A stretch of 64,000 bases of DNA from contig NZ_QPJY01000007.1 of the NCBI RefSeq assembly GCF_003337735.1, positions 62,001 to 126,000 of the forward strand. Reading direction: 5' to 3'. Of the stretch, positions 13,895 to 25,224 are shown piece after piece (the stretch's first letter is position 1; every line of letters begins with the position of its first letter). This stretch comes from Thioalbus denitrificans (lineage in GTDB: Bacteria > Pseudomonadota > Gammaproteobacteria > DSM-26407). The notes beneath the pieces are model-generated. The model was not told the DNA's origin and made no database searches. It worked only from the letters and a program-made list of their open reading frames with translations. Position numbers and translations under genes: made by a program.

Positions 13895-14371
13895 ATGGGC
13901 ATTGAGGGTGTCCTCGAAAAGGGCGTGGTCACCACGACCGCCGACAAGCTCATCAACTGGGCGCGCACGGGCTCCATGTGGCCCATGACCTTCGGTCTGG
14001 CCTGCTGCGCGGTGGAGATGATGCACGCGGGAGCCTCCCGCTACGATCTCGATCGTTTCGGCATCATGTTCCGGCCCAGCCCGCGCCAGTCCGACGTGAT
14101 GATCGTGGCCGGCACCCTGTGCAACAAGATGGCGCCGGCGCTGCGCAAGGTCTACGACCAGATGCCGGAACCGCGCTGGGTCATCTCCATGGGCTCCTGC
14201 GCGAACGGCGGCGGCTACTACCACTACTCCTACTCGGTGGTGCGCGGTTGCGACCGCATCGTGCCCGTGGACATCTACGTGCCGGGCTGTCCGCCCACGG
14301 CGGAAGCGCTTCTGTACGGAATACTCCAGTTGCAGAACAAGATCCGTCGAACCAATACCATTGCCCGTTGA
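13895..14371 (+). CDS. nuoB: NADH-quinone oxidoreductase subunit B
   Basis: NuoB carries terminal iron-sulfur cluster N2, which passes electrons to quinone. The ligand cysteines are Cys37-Cys38 (ACCAVEMM), Cys102 (MGSCANGG) and Cys132 (VPGCPPTAE) in this 158-residue form. ATG 13895 is preferred because GGGAG ends nine bases before it; an in-frame ATG at 13886 sits directly on that site. The protein is short and lacks the long C-terminal tail of E. coli NuoB, as is usual outside Enterobacteria. Confidence 0.97.
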   Translation: MGIEGVLEKGVVTTTADKLINWARTGSMWPMTFGLACCAVEMMHAGASRYDLDRFGIMFRPSPRQSDVMIVAGTLCNKMAPALRKVYDQMPEPRWVISMGSCANGGGYYHYSYSVVRGCDRIVPVDIYVPGCPPTAEALLYGILQLQNKIRRTNTIAR

Positions 14372-14383
14372 GAGACTCCTCTG

Positions 14384-15073
14384 ATGGCTGACGTGCAGAC
14401 ACTGGCAGCCCGGGTCCGGGAGCGCCTGGGCGAGCGGGTAACAATCAGCGACCATGTCACGGACATGGTCACCGCGGAGGTCCGGCCCGAACACCTGCTG
14501 GAGGTCTGCCAGGCGCTCCGCGACGAGGCGGCCTTCGGCTTCGAGCAGCTGACCGATCTCTGTGGCGTCGACTACCTCACCTACGGACAGGCCGAGTGGG
14601 CCACCGAGAGCGTGAGCGGCACCGGGTTCAGCCGCGGCGTGGCCGGCCAGCCGGCTGCCGGGGAGCGCGAGGGGCCGCGTTTCGCCGTGGTCTACCACCT
14701 CATCTCCTACCGCAACAATCATCGCCTGCGCCTGCGGGTCTTCGCCGCCGGCGAGCCGCCCCTGGTGGACTCGGTGGTGGAGATCTGGGCGGCGGCCAAC
14801 TGGTTCGAGCGCGAGGCCTTCGATCTCTACGGCATCCTGTTCAACGGCCATCCGGACCTGCGCCGCATCCTCACCGACTACGGTTTCATCGGCCATCCGT
14901 TCCGCAAGGATTTCCCCCTCTCCGGCAACGTCGAGATGCGCTACGACCCGGAGCAGGCGCGGGTCGTCTACGAGCCGGTGGATATCGAGCCGCGCGTGCT
15001 GGTGCCGCGGGTCATCCGTCACGATCACCGCTACCGCCAGGAACCGGCCAAGCCGGAGGGATCCGATGCCTGA
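14384..15073 (+). CDS. nuoC: NADH-quinone oxidoreductase subunit C
   Basis: This 229-residue peripheral-arm subunit (30-kDa family) shows the family signature in [22 protein letters not shown] and [16 protein letters not shown]. It is separate from NuoD, unlike the fused NuoCD of E. coli. Residues ~70-95 carry an insert ([20 protein letters not shown]) that looks lineage specific. Its last eight bases overlap nuoD, implying coupled translation. Confidence 0.96.
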   Translation: MADVQTLAARVRERLGERVTISDHVTDMVTAEVRPEHLLEVCQALRDEAAFGFEQLTDLCGVDYLTYGQAEWATESVSGTGFSRGVAGQPAAGEREGPRFAVVYHLISYRNNHRLRLRVFAAGEPPLVDSVVEIWAAANWFEREAFDLYGILFNGHPDLRRILTDYGFIGHPFRKDFPLSGNVEMRYDPEQARVVYEPVDIEPRVLVPRVIRHDHRYRQEPAKPEGSDA

Positions 15074-16319
15074 GATCCGCAACTACACCCTGAACTTCGG
15101 TCCCCAGCATCCCGCGGCCCACGGCGTGCTGCGCCTGGTGCTGGAGATGGACGGCGAGGTGATCTCGCGCGCCGATCCCCATATCGGCCTGCTCCATCGC
15201 GCCACCGAAAAGCTGGCCGAGAGCAAGCCCTACAACCAGAGCATCGGCTACATGGACCGGCTCGACTACGTCTCCATGATGTGCAACGAGCACGGCTACG
15301 TCCTGGCCATGGAGAAGCTGCTCGGCGTGCAGGTGCCAATCCGCGCCCAGTACATCCGGGTGATGTTCGACGAGATCACCCGCATCCTGAACCACCTGCT
15401 CTGGCTCGGCACCCACGCCCTGGACGTGGGCGCCATGGCGATGTTCCTCTACTGCTTCCGCGAGCGCGAGGACCTCTTCGACTGCTACGAGGCGGTGAGC
15501 GGCGCGCGCATGCACGCCACCTACTACCGCCCGGGCGGGGTCTACCGCGATCTGCCCGAGAGCATGCCCCACTACCAGCCCTCCAAGTGGCACGACGCCA
15601 AGGATGTGGCCCGGCTCAACGAGAACCGCCAGGGCTCGCTGCTGGACTTCATCTGGGACTTCACCGAGCGCTTCCCGGGCCGGGTGGACGAGTACGAGAC
15701 CCTGCTCACCGACAACCGCATCTGGAAGCAGCGGACGGTGAACATCGGTGTGGTCACCGCCGAGCGCGCCCTGCAGCTCGGGCTCACGGGGCCGATGCTG
15801 CGCGGTTCCGGGGTGGAGTGGGACCTGCGCAAGAAGCAGCCCTACGAGGTCTACGATCGCCTCGACTTCGACATTCCCGTGGGGGTCAACGGCGACTCCT
15901 ACGATCGCTACCTGGTCCGCATCGAGGAGATGCGCCAGAGCAACCGCATCATCCGCCAGTGCGTGGAGTGGCTGCGCAAGAACCCGGGGCCGGTGATGGT
16001 GGACGATCACAAGGTCGCGCCGCCGCCGCGCGAAGAGATGAAGGCGGACATGGAGGCCCTCATCCACCACTTCAAGCTCTTCACCGAGGGTTTCTGCCTG
16101 CCCGAGGGGGAGGTCTATGCCGGCATCGAGCACCCCAAGGGGGAGTTCGGCGTCTACCTGGTCTCCGACGGCGCCAACAAGCCCTACCGGCTCAAGATCC
16201 GCGCGCCGGGCTTCGCCCACCTCGCGGCGATGGACGAGATGGTGCGCGGCCACATGCTGGCGGACGTGGTCACCGTGATCGGGACCCAGGATATCGTGTT
16301 CGGGGAGATTGACCGCTGA
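15066..16319 (+). CDS. nuoD: NADH-quinone oxidoreductase subunit D
   Basis: NuoD (417 residues, 49-kDa family, related to the NiFe hydrogenase large subunit) forms the quinone site with NuoB. Typical blocks include [27 protein letters not shown] and [21 protein letters not shown] 15066 overlaps the end of nuoC; the stop overlaps the nuoE start by one base (TGATG). Length and motifs are normal. Confidence 0.98.
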   Translation: MPEIRNYTLNFGPQHPAAHGVLRLVLEMDGEVISRADPHIGLLHRATEKLAESKPYNQSIGYMDRLDYVSMMCNEHGYVLAMEKLLGVQVPIRAQYIRVMFDEITRILNHLLWLGTHALDVGAMAMFLYCFREREDLFDCYEAVSGARMHATYYRPGGVYRDLPESMPHYQPSKWHDAKDVARLNENRQGSLLDFIWDFTERFPGRVDEYETLLTDNRIWKQRTVNIGVVTAERALQLGLTGPMLRGSGVEWDLRKKQPYEVYDRLDFDIPVGVNGDSYDRYLVRIEEMRQSNRIIRQCVEWLRKNPGPVMVDDHKVAPPPREEMKADMEALIHHFKLFTEGFCLPEGEVYAGIEHPKGEFGVYLVSDGANKPYRLKIRAPGFAHLAAMDEMVRGHMLADVVTVIGTQDIVFGEIDR

Positions 16320-16813
16320 TGAGTGAGAACCCGACTCCGCAGCTCTCCGCCGCGGCCCGCGCCGAGATCGATCGCTGGGTGGCGAAGTATCCCGCGGATC
16401 GCAAGTCATCCGCTGTGATGGCGGCCCTCAGCGTGGTGCAGGAGGAGAACGGCGGCTGGATCAGCCGCGAGTACATGGACGCCATCGCCGCGTACCTGGA
16501 GATGCCGCCCATCGCCGTGTACGAGGTGGCCACCTTCTATTCCATGTACGAGCTGGAGCCGGTGGGTCGGCACAAGATCTGCCTGTGCACCAACATCTCC
16601 TGCATGCTGTGCGGTTCCGAGTCGCTGCAGTCCCACCTGGAGCAGCGTCTCGGCATCCGGATGGGGGAGACCACCCCCGACGGCCGTTTCACCCTCAAGG
16701 AGGTCGAGTGCCTCGGGGCCTGCGCCCACGCGCCGGTGGCGCAGCTGGGGCACGACTACCACGAGAAGCTCACCCCGGAACGGCTGGACGAGATCCTGGA
16801 CGGGCTGGAGTGA
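16319..16813 (+). CDS. nuoE: NADH-quinone oxidoreductase subunit E
   Basis: NuoE (164 residues) is the thioredoxin-fold subunit carrying 2Fe-2S cluster N1a. The four ligands are Cys90 and Cys95 ([11 protein letters not shown]) and Cys131 and Cys135 ([10 protein letters not shown]). The N-terminal helical bundle contains the usual [14 protein letters not shown]. It starts inside the nuoD stop codon, and nuoF follows after 64 bases. Confidence 0.97.
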   Translation: MSENPTPQLSAAARAEIDRWVAKYPADRKSSAVMAALSVVQEENGGWISREYMDAIAAYLEMPPIAVYEVATFYSMYELEPVGRHKICLCTNISCMLCGSESLQSHLEQRLGIRMGETTPDGRFTLKEVECLGACAHAPVAQLGHDYHEKLTPERLDEILDGLE

Positions 16814-16877
16814 GCGCCGTTGCAGCCGTCCAGCGTACCTGACCGGTTCGGTTCCGATACCCAGTAACGAGAGACCC

Positions 16878-18152
<1,275 letters not shown>

Positions 18153-18186
18153 CGCCGGCACGGACAGGACAGCGACGAGCCAACGC

Positions 18187-20565
18187 ATGAGCAAGGTCAA
18201 GATCGAGATCAACGGCATCCCCCTGGAAGTCGAGCAGGGGATGATGGTCATCGAGGCCGCGGACCAGGTCGGCATCACCATTCCGCGCTTCTGCTACCAC
18301 AAGAAGCTGTCGGTGGCCGCCAACTGCCGCATGTGCCTGGTGGAGGTGGAGCGGGCGCCGAAGCCACTGCCCGCCTGCGCCACGCCGGTGAGCGAGGGCA
18401 TGAAGGTCTTCACCGACTCGCCCCGCGCCATCGCCGCGCAGAAGGCGGTCATGGAGTTCCTGCTCATCAACCATCCGCTGGACTGCCCCATCTGCGACCA
18501 GGGCGGCGAGTGCGAGCTGCAGGACGTGGCCGTGGGCTACGGCGGCGACGTCTCCCGCTTCAGCGAGGGCAAGCGGGTGGTGAAGGACAAGGACATCGGT
18601 CCGCTCATCGCCACCGACATGACCCGCTGCATCCACTGCACCCGCTGCGTGCGTTTCGGCGCCGAGATCGCCGGCGTGCGCGAGCTGGGCGCCACCGGTC
18701 GCGGCGAGCACACCGAGATCGGCACCTACGTCGCCCGGACGGTGGCCTCCGAGCTCTCGGGCAACGTCATCGACCTGTGCCCGGTGGGCGCCCTGACCTC
18801 CCGGCCGTTCCGCTACCAGGCCCGCGCCTGGGAGCTGCGCCAGCACCCCAGCGTGGCGCCCCATGACTGTGTCGGTTCCAACCTCTGGGTCCATACCCGC
18901 CGCGGCGAGGTGCTGCGCGCGGTGCCGCGGGAGAACGAGGCGGTCAACGAGGTGTGGCTCTCCGACCGCGACCGCTTCGGCTACGAGGGGCTCAACCATC
19001 CCGAACGCCTGCGCCGGCCCCTGCAGCGCGGCGCCGACGGCCAGTGGCGCGAGGTGGACTGGGACACGGCGCTGACCGCCGCGGCCACCGGCCTCAAGCA
19101 GGTGCTGGAGCAGCACGGCGCCGGACGCCTGGGCGCGCTGGTCTCGCCCTCGTCGACGGTTGAGGAACTCTACCTGGCCCAGGCGGTGATCCGCGGACTG
19201 GGGGGGCGCAATATCGACCACCGGCTGCGCCAGTCCAGCTTCGAGGACCAGGACCGCGCGCCGCTCTTCCCCTGGCTCGGCCAGGCCATCGCGGATCTTG
19301 AGGCGGTCGATGCGGCGCTGGTGGTGGGCGCGAACCTGCGCAAGGAGCAGCCGCTCATCGCCCATCGCCTGCGCAAGGCGGCGCTGCGGGGCGCGGACAT
19401 CACCTTCCTCTCCGGGGTGGACCACGAGCAGACCTTCCCGGCCACAACCCTGGCCGCGGCCCCGGACACCTGGACCCATACCCTGGCCGGCATCGCCCGG
19501 GCGGCGCTGGAGGCGGGCACCGCGCCGCGCCCCGAGGGGTTGCCGCAGCTGGTCTCCGAGACCGCCGCGGACGATATGCACCGTGAGCTTGCCGCCCGGC
19601 TGGCGCAGGCCGGTTCGGCCACCGTGCTGCTGGGGGTACAGGCCATGGCTCACCCGGACCTGCACCTGCTGCGCTGCCTGGCGAGTGTCATCAGCGAGCT
19701 GACCGGCGCCCGGCTGGGCTACCTCACCGAGGGGGCCAACGGCGCCGGCGCCTGGCTCGCCGGCGCGGTGCCGCACCGGGAACCCGGTGGCAAGGCGCTG
19801 AGCGAGCCGGGTCTCGATGCCGGCGCCATGCGCGAGGCCGGCCTGCGGGGCTGGCTGCTGCTGGGGGTGGAACCCGGCCGCGACTGCGCCGACCCGGCGG
19901 CCACCGCCGCGGCGGTGGCCGGGGCGGAGTTCGTGCTGGCCCTGTCGGCCTATGCCGGCGCGGACCTGCTGCAGCACGCCCACCTGATCCTGCCGGTGAC
20001 GCCCTTCACCGAGACCGCCGGCACCTTCGTCAACGCCGAGGGCCGCTGGCAGAGCTTCGGCGGCGTCGCCCCGCCGCTGGGCGAGGCGCGCCCGGGCTGG
20101 AAGGTGCTGCGGGTGCTGGGCAACCTGCTCGGGCTGCAGGGCTTCGACTACGACAGCGCCGAGGAGGTGCTGGCGGCGGTGCGGGCGGCCGTCGGCGAGC
20201 CGCAGCCGAGCAACCAGCTCGCCTGGCGCTGCCCGCCGGGCCTGCCGGCGCCCGGCGCCGAACCGGTGCGGCTGGGCGAGGTTCCGCTCTACGCGGTGGA
20301 CGCCATCGTGCGCCGGGCCGCGGCCCTGCAGCGGACCGCCGATGCCCGCGCCGCGGCCTGCGTGCGCATCGCGCCGGCACTGGCCGAGCGCCTGGGCCTG
20401 ACCGGTGCCGAGCGGGTGACCGTGCGCCAGGGCGAGGGCAGCGCCACGCTGCCGCTGGTAGTCGACCCGCGGGTCGCCGACCGGGTGGTGGTGGTCCCGG
20501 CGGGACTGGCCGAGACGGCGGCGCTGGGGGCCTCCTACGGGCCCGTGACGCTGGAGCGGGGTTGA
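18187..20565 (+). CDS. nuoG: NADH-quinone oxidoreductase subunit G
   Basis: NuoG (792 residues) carries the iron-sulfur chain of the N-module. Ligands visible are Cys36, 47, 50 and 64 for the 2Fe-2S cluster; His96, Cys100, 103 and 109 for the His-ligated 4Fe-4S cluster; and Cys148, 151, 154 and 198 for the next 4Fe-4S cluster. The extra cluster N7 motif of E. coli and Thermus is missing: only one Cys remains in APHDCVGSNL. The rest is a molybdopterin-oxidoreductase-like domain without cofactor function. ATG 18187 is chosen over an earlier frame start at 18055 that overlaps nuoF. Confidence 0.97.
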   Translation: MSKVKIEINGIPLEVEQGMMVIEAADQVGITIPRFCYHKKLSVAANCRMCLVEVERAPKPLPACATPVSEGMKVFTDSPRAIAAQKAVMEFLLINHPLDCPICDQGGECELQDVAVGYGGDVSRFSEGKRVVKDKDIGPLIATDMTRCIHCTRCVRFGAEIAGVRELGATGRGEHTEIGTYVARTVASELSGNVIDLCPVGALTSRPFRYQARAWELRQHPSVAPHDCVGSNLWVHTRRGEVLRAVPRENEAVNEVWLSDRDRFGYEGLNHPERLRRPLQRGADGQWREVDWDTALTAAATGLKQVLEQHGAGRLGALVSPSSTVEELYLAQAVIRGLGGRNIDHRLRQSSFEDQDRAPLFPWLGQAIADLEAVDAALVVGANLRKEQPLIAHRLRKAALRGADITFLSGVDHEQTFPATTLAAAPDTWTHTLAGIARAALEAGTAPRPEGLPQLVSETAADDMHRELAARLAQAGSATVLLGVQAMAHPDLHLLRCLASVISELTGARLGYLTEGANGAGAWLAGAVPHREPGGKALSEPGLDAGAMREAGLRGWLLLGVEPGRDCADPAATAAAVAGAEFVLALSAYAGADLLQHAHLILPVTPFTETAGTFVNAEGRWQSFGGVAPPLGEARPGWKVLRVLGNLLGLQGFDYDSAEEVLAAVRAAVGEPQPSNQLAWRCPPGLPAPGAEPVRLGEVPLYAVDAIVRRAAALQRTADARAAACVRIAPALAERLGLTGAERVTVRQGEGSATLPLVVDPRVADRVVVVPAGLAETAALGASYGPVTLERG

Positions 20566-20569
20566 GACG

Positions 20570-20613
20570 ATGGCTGATTCCAACGGGTATCTGCTGAGGG
20601 ACGGGCGCGGGTG
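20570..20613 (+). CDS. Possible 14-codon leader ORF overlapping the nuoH start
   Basis: ATG 20570 opens a 14-residue frame ([14 protein letters not shown]) that stops at TGA 20611-20613, overlapping the nuoH start codons (GTGATG). The frame lies in the nuoG-nuoH gap and could couple nuoH translation to ribosomes leaving nuoG. Its own ribosome site is weak. Chance is a serious alternative. Confidence 0.25.
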
Positions 20614-21657
20614 ATGTTCGACTGGTTCATGAATCCGGAAGGGCCGATGGTCCTGGTGGTGATCCTCATCAAGATCATCGCGCTGGTGATGCCGCTGATG
20701 CTGGGCGTGGCCTACCTGACCTTCGCCGAGCGCAAGGTCATCGCCTACCTCCATGTGCGGGTGGGGCCCAACCGGGTCGGGCCGCGCGGCTGGCTGCAGC
20801 CCATCGCCGATGCGCTCAAGCTGGTGATGAAGGAGCTGCTGGTGCCCAGCGCGGCCAACCGCTACCTGTTCATGCTCGGCCCCGTCATGGCCATCGCGCC
20901 GGCGCTGACCGCCTGGGCGGTGGTGCCGGTGGGCGAGGGGATGGTCATCGCCGACATCAATGCCGGCCTGCTGTTCCTGCTCGCCATGACCTCCATGGGC
21001 GTGTACGGCATCATCGTCGCCGGCTGGGCCTCCAACTCCAAGTACGCCTTCCTCAGCGCCATGCGCGCCGGGGCCCAGATGATCTCCTACGAGATCGCCA
21101 TGGGCTTCGCGCTGGTGGGTGTGCTGATGGCCGCCGGGAGCCTCAACCTGAGCCAGATCGTGGCGGCCCAGCAGGGCAGTCTCCTGCACTGGTTCTGGCT
21201 GCCGCTGCTGCCGCTGTTCCTGGTCTACTTCATCTCCGGCGTGGCCGAGACCAACCGCTCGCCCTTCGACGTGGCCGAGGGCGAGTCGGAAATCGTGGCC
21301 GGCTTCCACGTGGAGTACTCGGGCATGGCCTTCGCCGTGTTCTTCCTGGCCGAGTACGCCAACATGATCCTCATCGCCACCCTGACCGCGATCCTGTTCA
21401 CCGGCGGCTGGCTGTCGCCGTTCCAGGGCATCCCGGTGCTGGAGGGGCTGTTCGCCTGGGTGCCGGGGACGATCTGGCTGCTGCTGAAGGTGTGCGTGTT
21501 CCTGTTCTTCTTCCTCTGGTTCCGCGCCACCTTCCCCCGCTACCGCTACGACCAGATCATGCGCCTGGGCTGGAAGGTGTTCATCCCGGTGACCATCGTC
21601 TGGATCTTTGCCGAAGGCGCCGCAGTCCTGGCCGGCCTCGGGCCGTGGTTCGACTGA
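20611..21657 (+). CDS. nuoH: NADH-quinone oxidoreductase subunit H
   Basis: NuoH (about 348 residues, eight predicted helices) links the peripheral arm to the membrane arm and lines the quinone cavity. Typical sequence includes [36 protein letters not shown] and [19 protein letters not shown]. The start is either GTG 20611 or ATG 20614; GAGGGA lies 10-12 bases upstream of both. nuoI follows ten bases after the stop. Confidence 0.97.
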   Translation: MMFDWFMNPEGPMVLVVILIKIIALVMPLMLGVAYLTFAERKVIAYLHVRVGPNRVGPRGWLQPIADALKLVMKELLVPSAANRYLFMLGPVMAIAPALTAWAVVPVGEGMVIADINAGLLFLLAMTSMGVYGIIVAGWASNSKYAFLSAMRAGAQMISYEIAMGFALVGVLMAAGSLNLSQIVAAQQGSLLHWFWLPLLPLFLVYFISGVAETNRSPFDVAEGESEIVAGFHVEYSGMAFAVFFLAEYANMILIATLTAILFTGGWLSPFQGIPVLEGLFAWVPGTIWLLLKVCVFLFFFLWFRATFPRYRYDQIMRLGWKVFIPVTIVWIFAEGAAVLAGLGPWFD

Positions 21658-21667
21658 GGAGGAGAAC

Positions 21668-22156
21668 GTGAGCGCTCTGCAACGCTACATCAAGAGCTTC
21701 CTGCTGTGGGAGCTGGCCATGGGGCTCAAGCTCACGGGCCGGTACCTGTTCGCACGGAAGATCACGGTCCAGTACCCGGATGAGAAGACGCCGCTGTCGC
21801 CGCGCTTCCGCGGCCTGCACGCCCTGCGCCGCTACCCCAACGGCGAGGAGCGCTGCATCGCCTGCAAGCTGTGCGAGGCGGTGTGCCCGGCGCTGGCCAT
21901 CACCATCGAGGCCGAGCCCCGCGAGGACGGCTCGCGCCGGACCACGCGTTACGACATCGATCTGTTCAAGTGCATCTTCTGCGGCTTCTGCGAGGAGTCC
22001 TGCCCCGTGGATTCCATCGTCGAGACCCGGATCTTCGAGTACCACTTCGAAAAGCGCGGCGAGCAGATCATGACCAAGGACAAACTGCTGGCCATCGGTG
22101 ACCGGTTCGAGGCGCAGATCGCGGCCGACCGTGCCGCCGATGCGCCCTATCGTTGA
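21668..22156 (+). CDS. nuoI: NADH-quinone oxidoreductase subunit I
   Basis: NuoI (162 residues) carries two 4Fe-4S clusters, N6a and N6b, with ferredoxin motifs [12 protein letters not shown] and [12 protein letters not shown]. The amphipathic N-terminal helix ([16 protein letters not shown]) lies on the membrane surface. GTG 21668 is preceded by AGGAGGA, four bases away, making this the clear start although earlier in-frame codons exist within nuoH. Confidence 0.97.
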   Translation: MSALQRYIKSFLLWELAMGLKLTGRYLFARKITVQYPDEKTPLSPRFRGLHALRRYPNGEERCIACKLCEAVCPALAITIEAEPREDGSRRTTRYDIDLFKCIFCGFCEESCPVDSIVETRIFEYHFEKRGEQIMTKDKLLAIGDRFEAQIAADRAADAPYR

Positions 22157-22186
22157 CGGGCTGCCGAGTAACGAGAGCGAGAGATT

Positions 22187-22789
22187 ATGGAGCAGGCGAT
22201 CTTCTACTTCTTCTCCGCGGTGCTCATCTTCGCCGCCGGGATGGTAATCACGGCCCGCAACCCGGTGCACGCGGTGCTGTTCCTGGTGCTGGCCTTCTTC
22301 ACCAGCGCGGCGCTGTGGCTGCTGCTGGAGGCGGAGTTCCTGGCCATCGTGCTGGTGCTGGTCTACGTGGGCGCGGTGATGGTGCTGTTCCTGTTCGTGG
22401 TGATGATGCTGGACATCAACCTGGCGCCGCTGCGGGAGGGCTTCGCCCGCTACCTGCCCATCGGGGTCCTGGTGCTGGCGCTGGTGGTGCTGGAGATGGT
22501 GCTGGTGGTGGGGCCGCGCCTGTTCGGTCCGGAGGCGGTGGCCGCCCCGGCCCGCCAGGCGGCGGAGCACAGCAATACCGAGACCCTCGGCGAGCTGCTC
22601 TACACCGTCTACGTCTATCCCTTCGAGGTGGCGTCGGTGATTCTGCTGGTGGCCATCGTGGCGGCCATCGCGCTGACCCTGCGCCGCCGCCCCGACACCC
22701 GGAAGCAGGAGGTGGGCCGACAGGTGGCGGTGAATCGCAGCGAGCGGGTGCGGCTGGTGCGCATGGCCGCGGAACGACCGAAGCGCTGA
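22187..22789 (+). CDS. nuoJ: NADH-quinone oxidoreductase subunit J
   Basis: NuoJ (200 residues) is a membrane-arm subunit with five predicted helices. The conserved region FLAIVLVLVYVGAVMVLFLF includes the Tyr that lies at the pi-bulge of TM3. The C-terminal part after residue ~170 is basic and variable. GAGCGAGAG upstream provides the ribosome site. Confidence 0.96.
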   Translation: MEQAIFYFFSAVLIFAAGMVITARNPVHAVLFLVLAFFTSAALWLLLEAEFLAIVLVLVYVGAVMVLFLFVVMMLDINLAPLREGFARYLPIGVLVLALVVLEMVLVVGPRLFGPEAVAAPARQAAEHSNTETLGELLYTVYVYPFEVASVILLVAIVAAIALTLRRRPDTRKQEVGRQVAVNRSERVRLVRMAAERPKR

Positions 22790-22849
22790 GGGCGCGGAAG
22801 ATCAACGGGGGCGAGTCCCCGCCGACAGGACAACGAGAACAGGCGAACC

Positions 22850-23155
22850 ATGATTCCGCTTTCCAATTACCTCGTCGTGGGGGCCGTGCTCTTCGGTCTG
22901 AGCATGGCGGGCATCGTGCTCAACCGCAAGAACATCATCGTGCTGCTGATGTGCGTGGAGCTGATGCTGCTGGCGGTGAACACCAACTTCATTGCCTTCT
23001 CCCACTACCTGGGGGATACGGCGGGCCAGGTGTTCGTGTTCTTCATCCTCACCGTGGCGGCGGCCGAGGCGGCCATCGGCCTGGCCATCCTGGTGGTGCT
23101 GTTCCGCAACCGGCGCACCATCAACGTCGAGGATCTGGACGAGCTTAAGGGGTAG
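22850..23155 (+). CDS. nuoK: NADH-quinone oxidoreductase subunit K
   Basis: NuoK (101 residues, three helices) is MrpC-like and participates in proton pumping. The conserved acidic residues lie in [13 protein letters not shown] (TM2 Glu) and [13 protein letters not shown] (TM3 Glu). It is preceded by a 60-bp gap and followed by nuoL after nine bases. Confidence 0.97.
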   Translation: MIPLSNYLVVGAVLFGLSMAGIVLNRKNIIVLLMCVELMLLAVNTNFIAFSHYLGDTAGQVFVFFILTVAAAEAAIGLAILVVLFRNRRTINVEDLDELKG

Positions 23156-23164
23156 GGGCAGGCC

Positions 23165-25153
23165 ATGGAGAACATCTATCTGACCATCGTCCTGGCGCCC
23201 CTGGCGGGCGCCATCATCGCCGGGCTGTTCGGCCGCTACATCGGCCGCGCCGGCGCCCATGGCGTGACCATCCTCGGCGTGGCGGTCTCCACCGCGCTGT
23301 CGTTCCTGGTGTTCAAGCACATCGTCATCGACGGCGCCGCGGCCGAGAACCTCAGCGTCTATACCTGGGCGGTCAGCGACGGGGTGCAGTTCGAAGTGGG
23401 CTTCCTGGTGGATTCCCTCACGGCGGTGATGATCTCGGTGGTCACCTTCGTGTCGCTGATGGTGCACATCTACACCATCGGCTACATGGCCGACGACGAG
23501 CACAACTGGAAGGACGGCAGCCTGTCCGGCAACAACAGCTACCAGCGCTTCTTCAGCTACATCTCGCTGTTCACCTTCTCCATGCTCATGCTGGTGATGT
23601 CCAACAACTTCCTCCAGCTGTTCTTCGGCTGGGAGGCGGTGGGCCTGGTCTCCTACCTGCTCATCGGTTTCTGGTTCCAGCGCGACACGGCCATCTACGC
23701 CAACCTGAAGGCGTTCCTGGTGAACCGCGTGGGCGACTTCGGCTTCCTGCTCGGCATCGCCGCGGTGCTCATGTACTTCAACAGCCTCGACTATGCCGAC
23801 GTGTTCGCCGCCGCGCCGCTGCTGAAGGAGATGACCATCCAGGTCCTGCCCGGCAGCGACTGGTCGCTGCTCTCCGTCATCGGCATCCTGCTGTTCATCG
23901 GCGCCATGGGCAAGTCGGCCCAGGTGCCCCTGCACGTGTGGCTGCCCGACTCCATGGAGGGCCCCACGCCCATCTCCGCGCTCATCCATGCCGCCACCAT
24001 GGTGACCGCCGGCGTGTTCATGGTGGCGCGCATGTCGCCCCTGTACGAGCTCTCGGAGACGGCGCTGGGCTTCATCCTCGTCATCGGCGCCACCACCGCC
24101 CTGTTCATGGGTCTGGTGGGCCTGGTGCAGAACGACATCAAGCGGGTGGTGGCCTACTCCACCCTGTCCCAGCTCGGCTACATGATGGTGGGCCTGGGCG
24201 CCTCGGCCTACGCCGCCGGCATCTTCCATCTCGCCACCCACGCCTTCTTCAAGGCGCTGCTGTTCCTGGCCGCGGGCTCGGTCATCATCGCCATGCACCA
24301 CGAGCAGGACATCCGCAAGATGGGCGGCCTGAAGAAGTACATGCCCATCACCTACTGGACCTCCCTGGTGGGATCGCTGGCGCTCATCGGCTTCCCGGGC
24401 TTCTCCGGCTTCTACTCCAAGGACGCCGTCATCGAGGCGGTGCACCTGTCCCAGGTGCCGGGCTCCGGCTACGCCTACTTCTGCGTGCTGATCGGGGTGT
24501 TCGTCACCGCGCTCTATTCCTTCCGCATGTTCTTCCTGGTGTTCCACACCGAGGAGCGGATGGACGAGCACACCCGCTCCCATCTGCACGAGTCGCCCTG
24601 GGTGGTGACCCTGCCGCTGGTGCTGCTGGCGATCCCGTCGGTCATCGCCGGGTTCCTGTTCGTGGGGCCGATGCTGTTCCAGGGCCTGCTGGGCGAGGCG
24701 ATCAGCGTGCTGCCCGGCCACGACGTGCTCGCGGAGCTGGGCGCCGAGTACCACGGCCCGCTGGCGATGCTGCTGCACGGTCTGCTGGCGCCGCCCTTCT
24801 GGCTGGCCGCGGCCGGCGTGGCCAGCGCCTGGTACGTCTACACCCGGCGGCCGGACATCGCCGAGAACATCCGCGCCCGGGTGCAGGGCCTGTACACGCT
24901 GCTGGACCACAAGTACTACTTCGATGAATTCAACGATCGCGTGTTCGCCAGCGGCGGGCGCGGCCTCGGCCGCCTGCTCTGGCGGGCCGGTGACGCGACG
25001 CTCATCGACGGCTGGCTGGTGAACGGCACCGCCAACACCGTCGGACGCCTGGCCGGGGTGTTGCGCCGGGTGCAGTCGGGCTACCTCTACCACTACGCCT
25101 TCGCCATGATCATCGGTCTGGTGGGGATGCTCAGCTGGATGCTGTTCGGTTGA
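23165..25153 (+). CDS. nuoL: NADH-quinone oxidoreductase subunit L
   Basis: NuoL (662 residues) is the distal antiporter-like subunit of complex I. Conserved elements are FFGWEAVGLVSYLLIGFW (TM5 Glu), LLFIGAMGKSAQVPLHVWLPDSMEGPTP in two halves (TM7 Lys), and the long C-terminal lateral helix that ends in a final membrane anchor (YAFAMIIGLVGMLSWMLF). The length is slightly above that of E. coli NuoL (613). Confidence 0.97.
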   Translation: MENIYLTIVLAPLAGAIIAGLFGRYIGRAGAHGVTILGVAVSTALSFLVFKHIVIDGAAAENLSVYTWAVSDGVQFEVGFLVDSLTAVMISVVTFVSLMVHIYTIGYMADDEHNWKDGSLSGNNSYQRFFSYISLFTFSMLMLVMSNNFLQLFFGWEAVGLVSYLLIGFWFQRDTAIYANLKAFLVNRVGDFGFLLGIAAVLMYFNSLDYADVFAAAPLLKEMTIQVLPGSDWSLLSVIGILLFIGAMGKSAQVPLHVWLPDSMEGPTPISALIHAATMVTAGVFMVARMSPLYELSETALGFILVIGATTALFMGLVGLVQNDIKRVVAYSTLSQLGYMMVGLGASAYAAGIFHLATHAFFKALLFLAAGSVIIAMHHEQDIRKMGGLKKYMPITYWTSLVGSLALIGFPGFSGFYSKDAVIEAVHLSQVPGSGYAYFCVLIGVFVTALYSFRMFFLVFHTEERMDEHTRSHLHESPWVVTLPLVLLAIPSVIAGFLFVGPMLFQGLLGEAISVLPGHDVLAELGAEYHGPLAMLLHGLLAPPFWLAAAGVASAWYVYTRRPDIAENIRARVQGLYTLLDHKYYFDEFNDRVFASGGRGLGRLLWRAGDATLIDGWLVNGTANTVGRLAGVLRRVQSGYLYHYAFAMIIGLVGMLSWMLFG

Positions 25154-25224
25154 GCGGGGTTCGCCGCGCGGCTCGTGTCCGCGCCGTGCACAGAACAAGA
25201 GACAAGGGCTAAAGGACCCATTCC

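Noticed and set aside
13531-13986. Minus- and plus-strand ORFs through the nuoA-nuoB repeat encoding 38-residue repeats
   Set aside because: The open frames follow from the 114-bp period being a multiple of three; there is no ribosome site and the frames run into nuoA and nuoB.
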